A stretch of 64,000 nt of DNA from Dehalococcoidia bacterium (lineage in GTDB: Bacteria; Chloroflexota; Dehalococcoidia; UBA2979). The notes below the pieces were generated by a model, which worked only from the letters and a program-made list of their open reading frames with translations, did no database searches and was not told the DNA's origin. The first letter of the stretch is position 1, and every line of letters begins with the position of its first letter. A program made the translations under genes and the position numbers. Positions 34,363 to 42,211 of this stretch are shown here, in pieces. Location: positions 1-64,000 of the forward strand of contig JANQNP010000114.1 of assembly GCA_028279505.1 (NCBI GenBank), given 5' to 3'.

Positions 34363-35037
34363 CTAGCCGACGGCGGCGAGGGCGCGCTCGATCTGGGCGG
34401 CGAAGGAGACGGCGTCGGGCGAGCCGTGGAACCGCATCACCTCGCTGCCGGTGGCGTCGAGCATGACGAAGGTGGGGGTGCCTCGGACGCCGTAGCGGCT
34501 GCTCGACGAACGGTCGTGGTCGACGGACTTCTCGACGAAGACGAGCCGGTCGGTGAACGCGCTGGCGGTCTCGTGGGCGAAGGGGGCCATCTGCTCGCAG
34601 ATGTGGCACCAGGTGCCCGAGAACCAGACGAGGGTCGGCTGACCGTCGGCGCGCGGCGCGGCGCGCGAGGGCAGCGGCGGATCCGAGTGGTAGACGACGT
34701 GGGCGCTGCCGCTGTGGACGGTGACGTCGGTGCCAGCGTTCGCTCGAGCGAGTTGTTCGGTCGCCGCATCGGCCTGCTGGGCGCCCCCCGAGGCGGAGAG
34801 CGCGAGGATGAGCAGCGCAACGACGGCGAGCCCGCCGATCGACCAGCCGATCGTGGCGAGCGGGATGCCACCGCGCTGCTTCGATCGCTTCGACTGCTTC
34901 GCCGAACGGTTCTTCTTCGGCGCCCTCGTATCGACCTTGGTTGGGGCAGCGCCCTTCGGCTGACGGTCGCCGGCGCGGGCGGCTTCCGCGCGAGCGGCAC
35001 GGCGGCGCTCGGCCCTCGAGCGTGACTTCTTCGCCAT
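34363..35037 (-). CDS. Membrane-anchored thioredoxin-like protein
   Basis: The 224-residue protein has a very basic N-terminal cytoplasmic segment (SRSRAERRRAARAEAAR), one membrane helix at about 88-110 and an extracytoplasmic thioredoxin domain with FSGTWCHICEQM and the cis-proline motif GVRGTPTFV. The CHIC active site suggests a reductase or thiol-transfer role outside the membrane. ATG 35037 is the start. An ordinary cysteine pair is used, unlike the selenocysteine protein at 60105. Confidence 0.87.
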   Translation of the reverse strand: MAKKSRSRAERRRAARAEAARAGDRQPKGAAPTKVDTRAPKKNRSAKQSKRSKQRGGIPLATIGWSIGGLAVVALLILALSASGGAQQADAATEQLARANAGTDVTVHSGSAHVVYHSDPPLPSRAAPRADGQPTLVWFSGTWCHICEQMAPFAHETASAFTDRLVFVEKSVDHDRSSSSRYGVRGTPTFVMLDATGSEVMRFHGSPDAVSFAAQIERALAAVG

Positions 35038-35146
35038 GGTGCCGCGCCCTCCGGCCGTGCTGCGGTCGCCGCCGGGTTGATCATCGACAGCAAGTTGGGC
35101 GGCGGCTGTGAGCCGGGTCACGGGACACCGGCGAGAACGACGGGCC

Positions 35147-35152
35147 TATAGT
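35147..35152 (+). promoter_or_regulatory. -10 element of a probable leaderless promoter
   Basis: TATAGT lies 7 nt before the ATG at 35160 and no Shine-Dalgarno is seen. The match to the consensus hexamer is five of six. Confidence 0.45.
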
Positions 35153-35159
35153 GTCGGCG

Positions 35160-35540
35160 ATGGAACCGCAATCGGAACGGACGCAGCGGCGGCTCGACGC
35201 GCTCGCGGGTACGAAGCCGGCGCTCTACCTCGCACTCGGGATCGGGGTGGTGACGGGCGGCTCGGTCGCTGTGGTGATGGTGATTGCCGCCTTGCTGCTC
35301 GGCGCGATCGGAGGGGTCGGCTCAGGGGCGTCGGGGTTGTTCACGCTAGTCGGGGTTTCGATCGCGTTCTGGGTCGGGACCTCGGTGGGTGTGATCCTCG
35401 GTGCAGCCGTCGGCTTCCGGGCGTGGACGGCGCTCTATCCCGCATACGAACGGCGCAACGCGGCGGCGGAGCGGCGGGCGGCCGTCGACGAGGTGGAGCT
35501 GTGGTTGCGTGAGCCCTCGAACGATCGAGACCGCGACTAG
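35160..35540 (+). CDS. Small two-helix membrane protein, unknown function
   Basis: The 126-residue protein has two glycine-rich membrane helices (YLALGIGVVTGGSVAVVMVI and LFTLVGVSIAFWVGTSVGVI) and a charged C-terminal tail ending ELWLREPSNDRDRD. The arrangement resembles AtpI/AtpZ-like proteins, but no motif confirms that. ATG 35160 fits the leaderless promoter; a GTG three codons upstream overlaps the -10. Its stop shares the CTAG tetranucleotide with the convergent gene. Confidence 0.55.
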   Translation: MEPQSERTQRRLDALAGTKPALYLALGIGVVTGGSVAVVMVIAALLLGAIGGVGSGASGLFTLVGVSIAFWVGTSVGVILGAAVGFRAWTALYPAYERRNAAAERRAAVDEVELWLREPSNDRDRD

Positions 35541-36049
35541 GCAGGCGCCTTCGAGAGACCGTCGATGACCTCGGCGCGTGGCAGTGCGACGAGGGCGGAC
35601 GACGGGACGCGTAGCTTCTGCGAGCGGCTGCCGCCGCCGATCACGACGCTCTCGACATCCACGACGAGCTGGTCGACGTAGACCGGCAGCTCCTCGGGCA
35701 GTCCGAACGGGGTGACGCCGCCGATCAGCATGCCGGTGAGCGCGGCGGTCTCGTCGGCGGAGGCGAACGAGAGCTTGCGGACGCCCATCAGGCGGCGGAC
35801 GGTGCCGTTCACGTCGAGGCGGGTGTGGCTGAGGACGAGGCAGGCGGCGTACTGCTTCGGGTCCTTCTTCGAAGCGACGACGATGCAGTTGGCGCTCTCC
35901 TCGAGGGCAACGCCGTAGCGTTCGCAGAAGATGGCGGTGTCGGCGAGATCGGGATCGCACTCGATCAGCTCGTAGGGCTGGGCCAGCGCCTCGATCGATC
36001 GGAGCACGTGGCCGCCGGGGTCGCGGGCGACGTCGTCGATGGTGGTCAC
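35537..36049 (-). CDS. YbaK/EbsC-family aminoacyl-tRNA deacylase-like protein
   Basis: The 170-residue protein has the YbaK fold: AIFCERYGVALEESANCIVV, KLSFASADETAALTGMLIGG with the TPFGL loop, and the closing VVIGGGSRSQKLRVP. Family members hydrolyse mischarged tRNAs. The ATG overlaps the stop of the upstream membrane protein gene (ATGA), so they are co-translated, and its own stop overlaps that of the convergent gene in CTAG. Confidence 0.88.
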   Translation of the reverse strand: MTTIDDVARDPGGHVLRSIEALAQPYELIECDPDLADTAIFCERYGVALEESANCIVVASKKDPKQYAACLVLSHTRLDVNGTVRRLMGVRKLSFASADETAALTGMLIGGVTPFGLPEELPVYVDQLVVDVESVVIGGGSRSQKLRVPSSALVALPRAEVIDGLSKAPA

Positions 36050-36576
36050 GATGCGCCCTCGGTCTGGCGGGGGAGGCCGGAGTACGCGAAGGCGGCGTCC
36101 ACGAGGGCCTCCGCGTCCTCGATTTCGCTCTCGACGGTCATGAAGCGGTCTTCGTCGCCGTAGAGGAGCTTGTGCCGGACGTTGCCGAGGTACTCCACGC
36201 GCTCGATGCGGTGGAGGTCAGACCAGGCGAACTCCTCGAGGATCCGGCCGTGGTGGAGCGAGGCGATGCCACGCTCGCGGACGGCGATCGCGGTCGCGGA
36301 GCCACGCCAGGTGAGCAGCACGACCGGGACCATGATCAGCGTCACGGCGCCGAGGAAGATGCCGAAGCCGAGGGCTTCGCCGATGCCGAAGATCAGGCCG
36401 ACCGTGATCGAGACGACGAAGCCGAGCATCGGGAGGGCGAACGACGCGTTCTGCCACCAGTAGGAGTCGTTGACGTGGACGCGGGCGAGGTCGGTCATCT
36501 CCGCGACGATCGCGCGATCACGCTCGTCCAACGCCTCGAGGGTGAGCGACGCGTCCGCGGGTGGGTTGGAGGCCAT
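36046..36576 (-). CDS. Two-helix membrane protein with PH-like C-terminal domain
   Basis: The 176-residue protein has two central membrane helices (FALPMLGFVVSITVGLIFGI and FGIFLGAVTLIMVPVVLLTW) and a C-terminal segment (ERGIASLHHGRILEEFAWSD, then LYGDEDRFMTVESEI) that looks like a bacterial PH/DUF304-type beta domain. Function unknown. GATCAT lies 6 nt before the ATG, another possible leaderless start. Confidence 0.6.
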   Translation of the reverse strand: MASNPPADASLTLEALDERDRAIVAEMTDLARVHVNDSYWWQNASFALPMLGFVVSITVGLIFGIGEALGFGIFLGAVTLIMVPVVLLTWRGSATAIAVRERGIASLHHGRILEEFAWSDLHRIERVEYLGNVRHKLLYGDEDRFMTVESEIEDAEALVDAAFAYSGLPRQTEGAS

Positions 36577-36660
36577 GCCGCGATGATCGCGCCGTCGCGC
36601 GCCCTCGGCAAGCCCGCCGGCGCGAGATTGAGGTTGGGGTCCGGGGGCCTCGGGTGGGGG

Positions 36661-39432
36661 TTAGCCCATCGTGATGGCGGAGATGTCGGCGGGGTTGAAC
36701 AGCTCGTAGTGCTTGGAGAGCACGGCTTCGGCGAGGCGGCCGCGGAGGCTGTCGGTTGCGAGGTCGGGGACCTCGATCATGCCGTACGACCAGGAGAGGG
36801 CGCCGACGATCCAGGTGCGGTTCGAGAGTGCCTGGAGCAGGCCCTCGAGCTGGCGCGCCTGGGCGAACTCGCCGGTGGGGTCGCCGGGCGAGGGCGTCGA
36901 GGGCACCTGGAGCTGGTAGAGGAAAATCGGGCGCTCCCAGGCGTCGTGGATCGGGTCGAGGCGGGTGTCGAACAGGGCCTCGTAGGCGACGCGCCACTGG
37001 TCGACGGTGGCGGTGGCGGCGAGCGCGGGGTGGCCGGTGTCGAAGGTGGTGACGCCGACGACGTCAGCGAGGCCAGGGGCCTCGAGGGTGGTCTGGCCGC
37101 CGCTGATCAGGAGGCGGCCGTCGTAGCGGTCGCGGACCTCGCCGATGAGGGCGATCAGCGACTGGTCGAAGTCCTCGAAGCTCTCGGTGGAGGGGAAGGC
37201 AGAGGGCTGGTCGAAGACGTGGAAGGTCGGTCCCGGGAGCAGGAGGATGTCGGCGTTGATCGCGTCGGCGACCTCGGCGTTCCAGAGCCAGAGACGTTCG
37301 GCCTCACGGAGCCAGGCGTCGATCCACTGCTGCGACTTCGGCCCGCCGAGGGAGGCGCCGTCGGCGGTCATCTCCGGGTTGAACTGCGGCGCGAGGATGA
37401 CCGGGACCTCGCCGCGACGCGCCTCGGCAGCCTGTTCGACGAGCGCCTCGAGCGGTGTGGCGACCGAGGGCGCGAAGAGCGAGCGCGACTCGACGGTCGG
37501 CTCGGGGCGCACCTGGCCGTAACTCCAGACCGAGGAGAGCGCGGCGAGGGCGTTGGGCCGCTCCTCGATGACGTCGATCGTGGAGCGGGTCAGGGCCTCG
37601 AAGCCGGGGCTCCAGAAGTCGGGGAGGTAGTAGCCACCTCGGAAGCGGTCGTCGCGGGGCTGGACGTTGGGGATCTCGGCGGACCAGCCGGAGACCCAGT
37701 CGTTGACGACGTGCTCGACGAGGGAGATCTCGAGGTTGCGCGGGTGGGCGGAGGGGATCGGGTCGCCATCGGGGTCGGCGGGCATGCGCCGGACGTCGTA
37801 GATGTAGTTGCCCGCAGGGAGCGAGGCGGAGCCGACGTAGAGGGTGGGCGTGCCGGGGACGACGGTGAGGTCGATGCCCTCGCCGAGTTCGCCGGTGCCG
37901 ACGAGGCGGAGCGTCGAGTCGCCGTCGGTCGTGGAGGCTGGGACGGTGACGCGGAACTCGACCTCGGCGAGTTCGCCGTCTGCGAGCGCGGCGACGCCGG
38001 GGCGGCCAACCCAGTCGGTGACCGCGACCGCGAGGGCGGTATCGGCCTCGGGGATCTCGATCGTGCGGCGACCGAGCGGTGCGCCGGCGGAGGAGTCCGC
38101 GCCGGCCTCGACGTCATCGCCGAGGCGGAGCGCGTAGGTGAGGGTGTCGCCGGGACGGCCGTAGAGCACGGTGGACCAGGCGCCGTCCTCGTCCTCGGTC
38201 ATCCAGTGGCCGGGGCCCATGACGAACTGGATCGGGACGCCCTCGGGGGTGTTCGCCGGGACCTCGGCGCGGAGTACCACCTCGGTCTGGTCGGCGGGGC
38301 GGAAGGCCTCGATCTCATCGACGCGCACGCGGCTGGCGCGGCTGGCGATGAAGGAGCGGGGCGCCTGCTCGCCATCGAGGCGCAGCTCGCTGCTCAGGCC
38401 AGGGCCGGCGAGGGTGTAGCGGTAGGAGACCGGCTGGCCCTCGTAGAGGTCGAACGCGAACTGGACGCGCTCGGTCTCGCGACCGCGAACGGCGCGGCCG
38501 ACGGGGAGGCGCAGGCCCTCGGGCTGGCCGGGGGCGGTGTAGAAATGGCCACCCAGCTGCCAGGCGTTGCCGTAGACCTTGACGGTGGCGCCTGCCGGCA
38601 TGTCCTCGGGGATGATCGCCTGGATCTGGACGGTGACGCGGCGGGCGGGCTCCACGGCGAGCGAAGCGGCGGCTTCGGCGCCAGCGCGGACGGTGACCGG
38701 GGTCGAGATCGCCTTGTAGTCGCCGGTGGCGCGGTGGACCGTGACGACGTGCTCGCCGGCGGCGACGCCGCTGAAGCGGTAGCTGCCGTCGTAGTCCGTG
38801 GCGGTGTGCATGCCGGTGACGGAGACCTCGGCGTCCATGACGGGGTCGCCGGTGACGGAGTCGGTGATGACGCCGCTGACGCTGCCGGACGGCACGGTCG
38901 CGCGCTCGTCAGCCCACATCGCGACGGTGTCGTTGACCTCGGCGAGGTCGGGAGCGACGTGGATGATGCGCCAGGTGGTGTCGAGGGCGAGCGCGGGGGC
39001 TTCCCGCCGTTCGATGAAGGAGGGGAAGTCCTCGAGGGTGCCGCGGTCGTAGGCGTAACGAACGAGGGCGCCTTCCTCGAGCGGGACGGAGCCGGTCCAG
39101 CGATCGCCGTCCGCCTGGCTGAGCGCGACGCTGCGCGCGATCTCGAACTCGCTGACGCCGAAGACGCGGACGGAGACTGGGCCGGTGGTGCCGGCGGGGA
39201 GCTGGACGGTGAAGGGGACCTCGCGGGTGGGGAGCGCGTAGGGCGCGACCGACGAGACCTCGGGAGTGGCGGTCGGATCGGCGGTCGCGGTGGAGCCGGA
39301 CGGTGCGGCCGGCACGGTGGCCGTGGGGGTGGCGACCGGATCGCCGCCGCTGCACGCGGCGAGCAGGAGCGCGACGATGAGCGTCAGCGCAACGGGGGCG
39401 ATGCGGGCAGTGGGCAGGCGTCGACGGTCCAT
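36661..39432 (-). CDS. Large multidomain lipoprotein with CBM20-like repeats and glycosidase-like barrel
   Basis: The 923-residue lipoprotein has the lipobox LLLAACSG and a Pro/Thr linker. It then shows about four starch-binding-like (CBM20-type) beta modules, each opening with a strand such as FTVQLPAGTTGPVSVRVFG, VQIQAIIPEDMPAGATVKVY, VVLRAEVPANTPEGVPIQFV or VEFRVTVPASTTDGDSTLRL. A carboxypeptidase-regulatory-like domain (VSGVITDSVTGDPVMDAEVS) sits between the first two. The C-terminal 330 residues resemble a TIM-barrel glycosidase (GYYLPDFWS, VPVILAPQFNPEM, DILLLPGPTFHVF, LLISGGQTT, SWSYGMIEVPD), close to GH113-like proteins. The role is probably extracellular glycan binding or processing; catalytic residues were not assigned. 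ATG 39432 is preceded by GGAGG. Confidence 0.72.
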   Translation of the reverse strand: MDRRRLPTARIAPVALTLIVALLLAACSGGDPVATPTATVPAAPSGSTATADPTATPEVSSVAPYALPTREVPFTVQLPAGTTGPVSVRVFGVSEFEIARSVALSQADGDRWTGSVPLEEGALVRYAYDRGTLEDFPSFIERREAPALALDTTWRIIHVAPDLAEVNDTVAMWADERATVPSGSVSGVITDSVTGDPVMDAEVSVTGMHTATDYDGSYRFSGVAAGEHVVTVHRATGDYKAISTPVTVRAGAEAAASLAVEPARRVTVQIQAIIPEDMPAGATVKVYGNAWQLGGHFYTAPGQPEGLRLPVGRAVRGRETERVQFAFDLYEGQPVSYRYTLAGPGLSSELRLDGEQAPRSFIASRASRVRVDEIEAFRPADQTEVVLRAEVPANTPEGVPIQFVMGPGHWMTEDEDGAWSTVLYGRPGDTLTYALRLGDDVEAGADSSAGAPLGRRTIEIPEADTALAVAVTDWVGRPGVAALADGELAEVEFRVTVPASTTDGDSTLRLVGTGELGEGIDLTVVPGTPTLYVGSASLPAGNYIYDVRRMPADPDGDPIPSAHPRNLEISLVEHVVNDWVSGWSAEIPNVQPRDDRFRGGYYLPDFWSPGFEALTRSTIDVIEERPNALAALSSVWSYGQVRPEPTVESRSLFAPSVATPLEALVEQAAEARRGEVPVILAPQFNPEMTADGASLGGPKSQQWIDAWLREAERLWLWNAEVADAINADILLLPGPTFHVFDQPSAFPSTESFEDFDQSLIALIGEVRDRYDGRLLISGGQTTLEAPGLADVVGVTTFDTGHPALAATATVDQWRVAYEALFDTRLDPIHDAWERPIFLYQLQVPSTPSPGDPTGEFAQARQLEGLLQALSNRTWIVGALSWSYGMIEVPDLATDSLRGRLAEAVLSKHYELFNPADISAITMG

Positions 39433-39561
39433 GAACCAGCATCCTCCGGGCTCTCGTTTGAGCGTCGGCGAGCGCCGCCCGTGAGCACAGGGGGACACCC
39501 CGATATGGTCGGTGCCGACGCGTGCTCACGAAGACCCTGAGGACCTCGAAAGGACTGCCCG

Positions 39562-40236
39562 ATGGATGTGAAGCCCCCGGACCAGATCGGCCTCTTCGAG
39601 GCGCTCTACTCGACGCGCGCGCTGCGGCGGTTCACGGACCAGCCGGTGCCGGACGAGGTGCTGTTCCAGGTGGTGGACGCGGCGATCCGTGCGCCGGCCG
39701 GCGGGAACATGCAGATCTGGCACTTCCTCGTGGTGCGGGACGAGGCGAAGCGGCAGCGGATCGGCGAGCTGTACTGGCAGACGTGGACGGACTACGGGAA
39801 GCAGTACGTGGACGACCCGTCGACGATCGACGAGCTGCCGCGGCAGATGCGGCTGGTGGTGCGGTCGACCGATGACCTCGCGCGGAACATCGGCAAGGTG
39901 CCGGTGCACCTGTTCGTGTGCGGGCCGGAGCAGTCGCAGGGGACGATCTACCCAGCGGTGCAGAACGTGGCGCTGGCGTGTCGCGGGCTCGGCCTCGGGA
40001 CCGTCGTCACCGGGTTCCACCGGCGGTGGGACGCGGAGATCCGCGAACTCCTGGGGATCCCCGACGGGCAGGTACCGCACGCGCTGATGCCGATCGGGTA
40101 CCCGTCGGACAAGATCGGGCCGGTCGGGCGGCGGCCGGTGCGGAAGGCGGCGAGCCTCGATACCTGGGGCAACGCGTGGACGTTCGCCGAAGAGCAGCCC
40201 GAGGAGGGCTGGCGCGACCGCTGGATCGAGGGCTAG
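39562..40236 (+). CDS. Nitroreductase-family protein
   Basis: The 224-residue FMN-dependent protein starts with FEALYSTRALRRFTDQPVP and continues with AAIRAPAGGNMQIWHFLVV, AVQNVALACRGLGLGTVV and IPDGQVPHALMPIGYPSD, all normal for the nitroreductase fold. The start is fixed by CTCGAAAGGA seven bases upstream; the same leader word precedes the genes at 5183 and 56327. Substrate unknown. Confidence 0.9.
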   Translation: MDVKPPDQIGLFEALYSTRALRRFTDQPVPDEVLFQVVDAAIRAPAGGNMQIWHFLVVRDEAKRQRIGELYWQTWTDYGKQYVDDPSTIDELPRQMRLVVRSTDDLARNIGKVPVHLFVCGPEQSQGTIYPAVQNVALACRGLGLGTVVTGFHRRWDAEIRELLGIPDGQVPHALMPIGYPSDKIGPVGRRPVRKAASLDTWGNAWTFAEEQPEEGWRDRWIEG

Positions 40237-40257
40237 CTCGCCACCCGTTCCGGGCGC

Positions 40258-40288
40258 CCTCGGACGGTCGGAAGCCCTCGGAGGGTGC
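40258..40288. repeat. Pair of CCTCGG intergenic repeat units
   Basis: CCTCGGACGGTCGG at 40258 and CCTCGGAGGGTG at 40276, 18 bp apart, lie between two convergent genes. Confidence 0.45.
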
Positions 40289-40291
40289 GCG

Positions 40292-41095
40292 CTACGTCCC
40301 GGTGAACTTCGGCGGGCGCTTCTCCATGAAGCTGGCGCGCGACTCCTTGGCGTCGTTCGGGGCGAGGCCGGAGAAGCGCAGGCCGCTGGTTTCGTTGCGC
40401 AGGGCCTCGGCGAGGTCGTCGGCCTGGAGATTGCGCTGGACGGTGCGCTTCGCTGAGCGCATCGCCAGCGGGGGCCAGACGGCGATCTCGTTGGCGAGCT
40501 TCAGGGACTCCTCGAGGAGCTGGTCGTGCTCGACGAGGCGGTTGAGCAGGCCGAGCTCGTGCGCCTCCTCGCCGAGGATGGCGCGGCTGGTGAAGATCAG
40601 GTCGACGGCCTTCGAGTAGCCGACGATCCTCGGGAGGAAGTAGCTCATCCCGGAGTCGGGCGAGAGGTTGCGCTCGATGAAGACGGTCTTGAACCGCGAT
40701 TGTGGGGTGCCGACGCGGAGGTCACAGGCGAGGGCGAGCGACATGCCGGCGCCGACAGCGACGCCGTTGACGGCGGCGATGGTGGGCTTCTCGAGGCCGT
40801 AGACGGCCATGGCCTGGCGGCCGACCCAGCCGTACTCGTCGAGGCGGTCGTCCTGCGAGGGGACGGCGTCGGGATCGACGGTGCGACCGCTCGTGAGGTC
40901 GGCACCCGCCGAGAAGCCGCGGCCCTCGCCGGTGATGATCAGGGCGCGGACGTCGTCGTCCGACCCGACTTCGGCGCAGACGGCTTCGATCTCGTCGTGG
41001 AGGACGGCGCCGAGGGCGTTGAGCTTCTCCGGGCGGCGGAGGGTCATGATGGCGATCTGGCCGTCGCGCTCGAGGGTCAGATCCTGGTAGGTCAA
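40292..41095 (-). CDS. Enoyl-CoA hydratase/isomerase family protein, PaaG-like
   Basis: The 267-residue crotonase has oxyanion-hole parts (GFSAGADLTSG; NGVAVGAGMSLALACDLRV). The first hydratase glutamate is replaced by serine and the second region reads NLSPDSGMSYFLPR. This matches the PaaG-type isomerase branch rather than true hydratases. No ATG is present; TTG 41095, with AGGAG seven bases upstream, is the start. Confidence 0.88.
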   Translation of the reverse strand: MTYQDLTLERDGQIAIMTLRRPEKLNALGAVLHDEIEAVCAEVGSDDDVRALIITGEGRGFSAGADLTSGRTVDPDAVPSQDDRLDEYGWVGRQAMAVYGLEKPTIAAVNGVAVGAGMSLALACDLRVGTPQSRFKTVFIERNLSPDSGMSYFLPRIVGYSKAVDLIFTSRAILGEEAHELGLLNRLVEHDQLLEESLKLANEIAVWPPLAMRSAKRTVQRNLQADDLAEALRNETSGLRFSGLAPNDAKESRASFMEKRPPKFTGT

Positions 41096-41209
41096 CGTCG
41101 GGCTCCTCGGCTGCGGCGGCGGATGAGTGGGTTCAGGAACGCATAGTGCCTGTCGAGTGCCCTCGGGCGCTAGGATCACGGGCACGGAGCACGGGTTGGG
41201 AGGCCTCGG

Positions 41210-41434
41210 ATGTGTCGATCGATCAAGCGGTTGCGGACGTACGACGAGCCGGCGACGGTGCAGGAGTTTGACGAGGCGGCGCTGCAGTTCGTGCGGAAGA
41301 TCAGCGGGTTCCGCAAGCCAGCGGCGAAGAACGAGGCGGCGTTCAACCGGGCGGTCGAGGAGATCAGCGTGGTGTCTCAGCGGCTGCTGGCCGAGTTGCA
41401 GGTGCCGGCTCGACCCGCCTCTAAAGCGGGGTAG
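41210..41434 (+). CDS. DUF2277 family protein
   Basis: The 74-residue protein begins MCRSIKRLRTYDEPATVQE, the hallmark of DUF2277. The family is small, widespread in actinobacteria and Chloroflexota, and has no known function. The remainder (ALQFVRKISGFRKPA and RAVEEISVVSQRLLAEL) is helical. GGGAGG lies upstream, and TAGGAT at 41172-41177 is a possible -10. Confidence 0.85.
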   Translation: MCRSIKRLRTYDEPATVQEFDEAALQFVRKISGFRKPAAKNEAAFNRAVEEISVVSQRLLAELQVPARPASKAG

Positions 41435-41438
41435 GCCA

Positions 41439-41626
41439 CCCCACCTCGGAGGATCGCGCTTCGGGTGGGGCCTGCCTGCGGCTTAGCAGCGAAGCCGGGC
41501 GCGCCTATCGCCCTCGTAGGGTGGCCACGGGCGACGCCCGTGGCCTGCCTTTCCAGGTACCCGGCCCACCCACCCCTTGTGCCTGTGGGGCTCCGCCCCA
41601 CACCCGGTGTTCGAGGGCATTGCCCC
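41439..41626. repeat. Hairpin-rich intergenic element
   Basis: The 243-base gap after the DUF2277 gene contains a 7-bp stem at 41439-41445/41464-41470, a perfect 10-bp stem with a GAC loop at 41523-41545, a perfect 8-bp stem with a TCC loop at 41584-41602, and a GGGC-ATT-GCCC dyad at 41615-41625 ending in CCCTACG. The layout resembles the non-coding interspersed hairpin elements found in many copies in environmental high-GC genomes; the first hairpin may terminate the DUF2277 transcript. Confidence 0.5.
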
Positions 41627-41677
41627 TACGGTCGGGCTTAGAACGGGTCGAGGCCGGATCGATCTAGAGGCGGTTCG

Positions 41678-42151
41678 TCAGCGGAGCTGCTCGCGAGCCT
41701 GCGGGTTCGGGTATGGACTAGGTGCCCGCCAGAAGCCGGAAACCGAGTAGCCGCTGAACGACGAGCCGTCCATCAGCAAGCGGTAGTAGTACGTGCGATC
41801 CCCTGCGGTGCCCTCCAAGTAGATCCCCATTCCCCCGTAGCCGTTGAGGCGTTCGAATTCGACGGCCTTGACGACGTCCGGCTTTCCATCGGGGTGCATC
41901 GCCGCGATGGCGGCGTCGATCTCGTCGATAGAGAACTCGTCGGCCAGATCTTCGCTCAGCAAGTCGAGCGAACCGGCTCCGTCGCCCTGGACGAACGCGA
42001 TCGACGCGAACTCCTCACCCACCTCTGCCGCCAGCTCAGGTGAATGCGACGAGACGTGGAACCGGAACGAGAGGGTGCCGGTTGCGAATGCGACGATCAG
42101 GAGTGCTGTGAGGCCGCCTCCGATCGCCAGCAAGATCCGCTTCTTCGACAT
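41678..42151 (-). CDS. Membrane-anchored DUF4864-like (NTF2-fold) protein
   Basis: The 157-residue protein has one N-terminal membrane helix (ILLAIGGGLTALLIVAFAT) and an extracytoplasmic domain that reads SLDLLSEDLADEFSIDEIDA, then YLEGTAGDRTYYYRLLMDG. This pattern resembles DUF4864/SnoaL-like domains. GATAGT lies five bases before the ATG, with no Shine-Dalgarno. Function unknown. Confidence 0.6.
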   Translation of the reverse strand: MSKKRILLAIGGGLTALLIVAFATGTLSFRFHVSSHSPELAAEVGEEFASIAFVQGDGAGSLDLLSEDLADEFSIDEIDAAIAAMHPDGKPDVVKAVEFERLNGYGGMGIYLEGTAGDRTYYYRLLMDGSSFSGYSVSGFWRAPSPYPNPQAREQLR

Positions 42152-42211
42152 GCATGACTATCGGCTAGCCGTGAGCCTTCAAACAGAGTTGAGGGCGCGA
42201 ACGAATCGGCT

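Noticed and set aside
36172..39540. 1122-codon plus-strand frame opposite the multidomain lipoprotein
   Set aside because: It is a Gly/Val/Glu-rich shadow that also runs across intergenic sequence and two other minus-strand genes.
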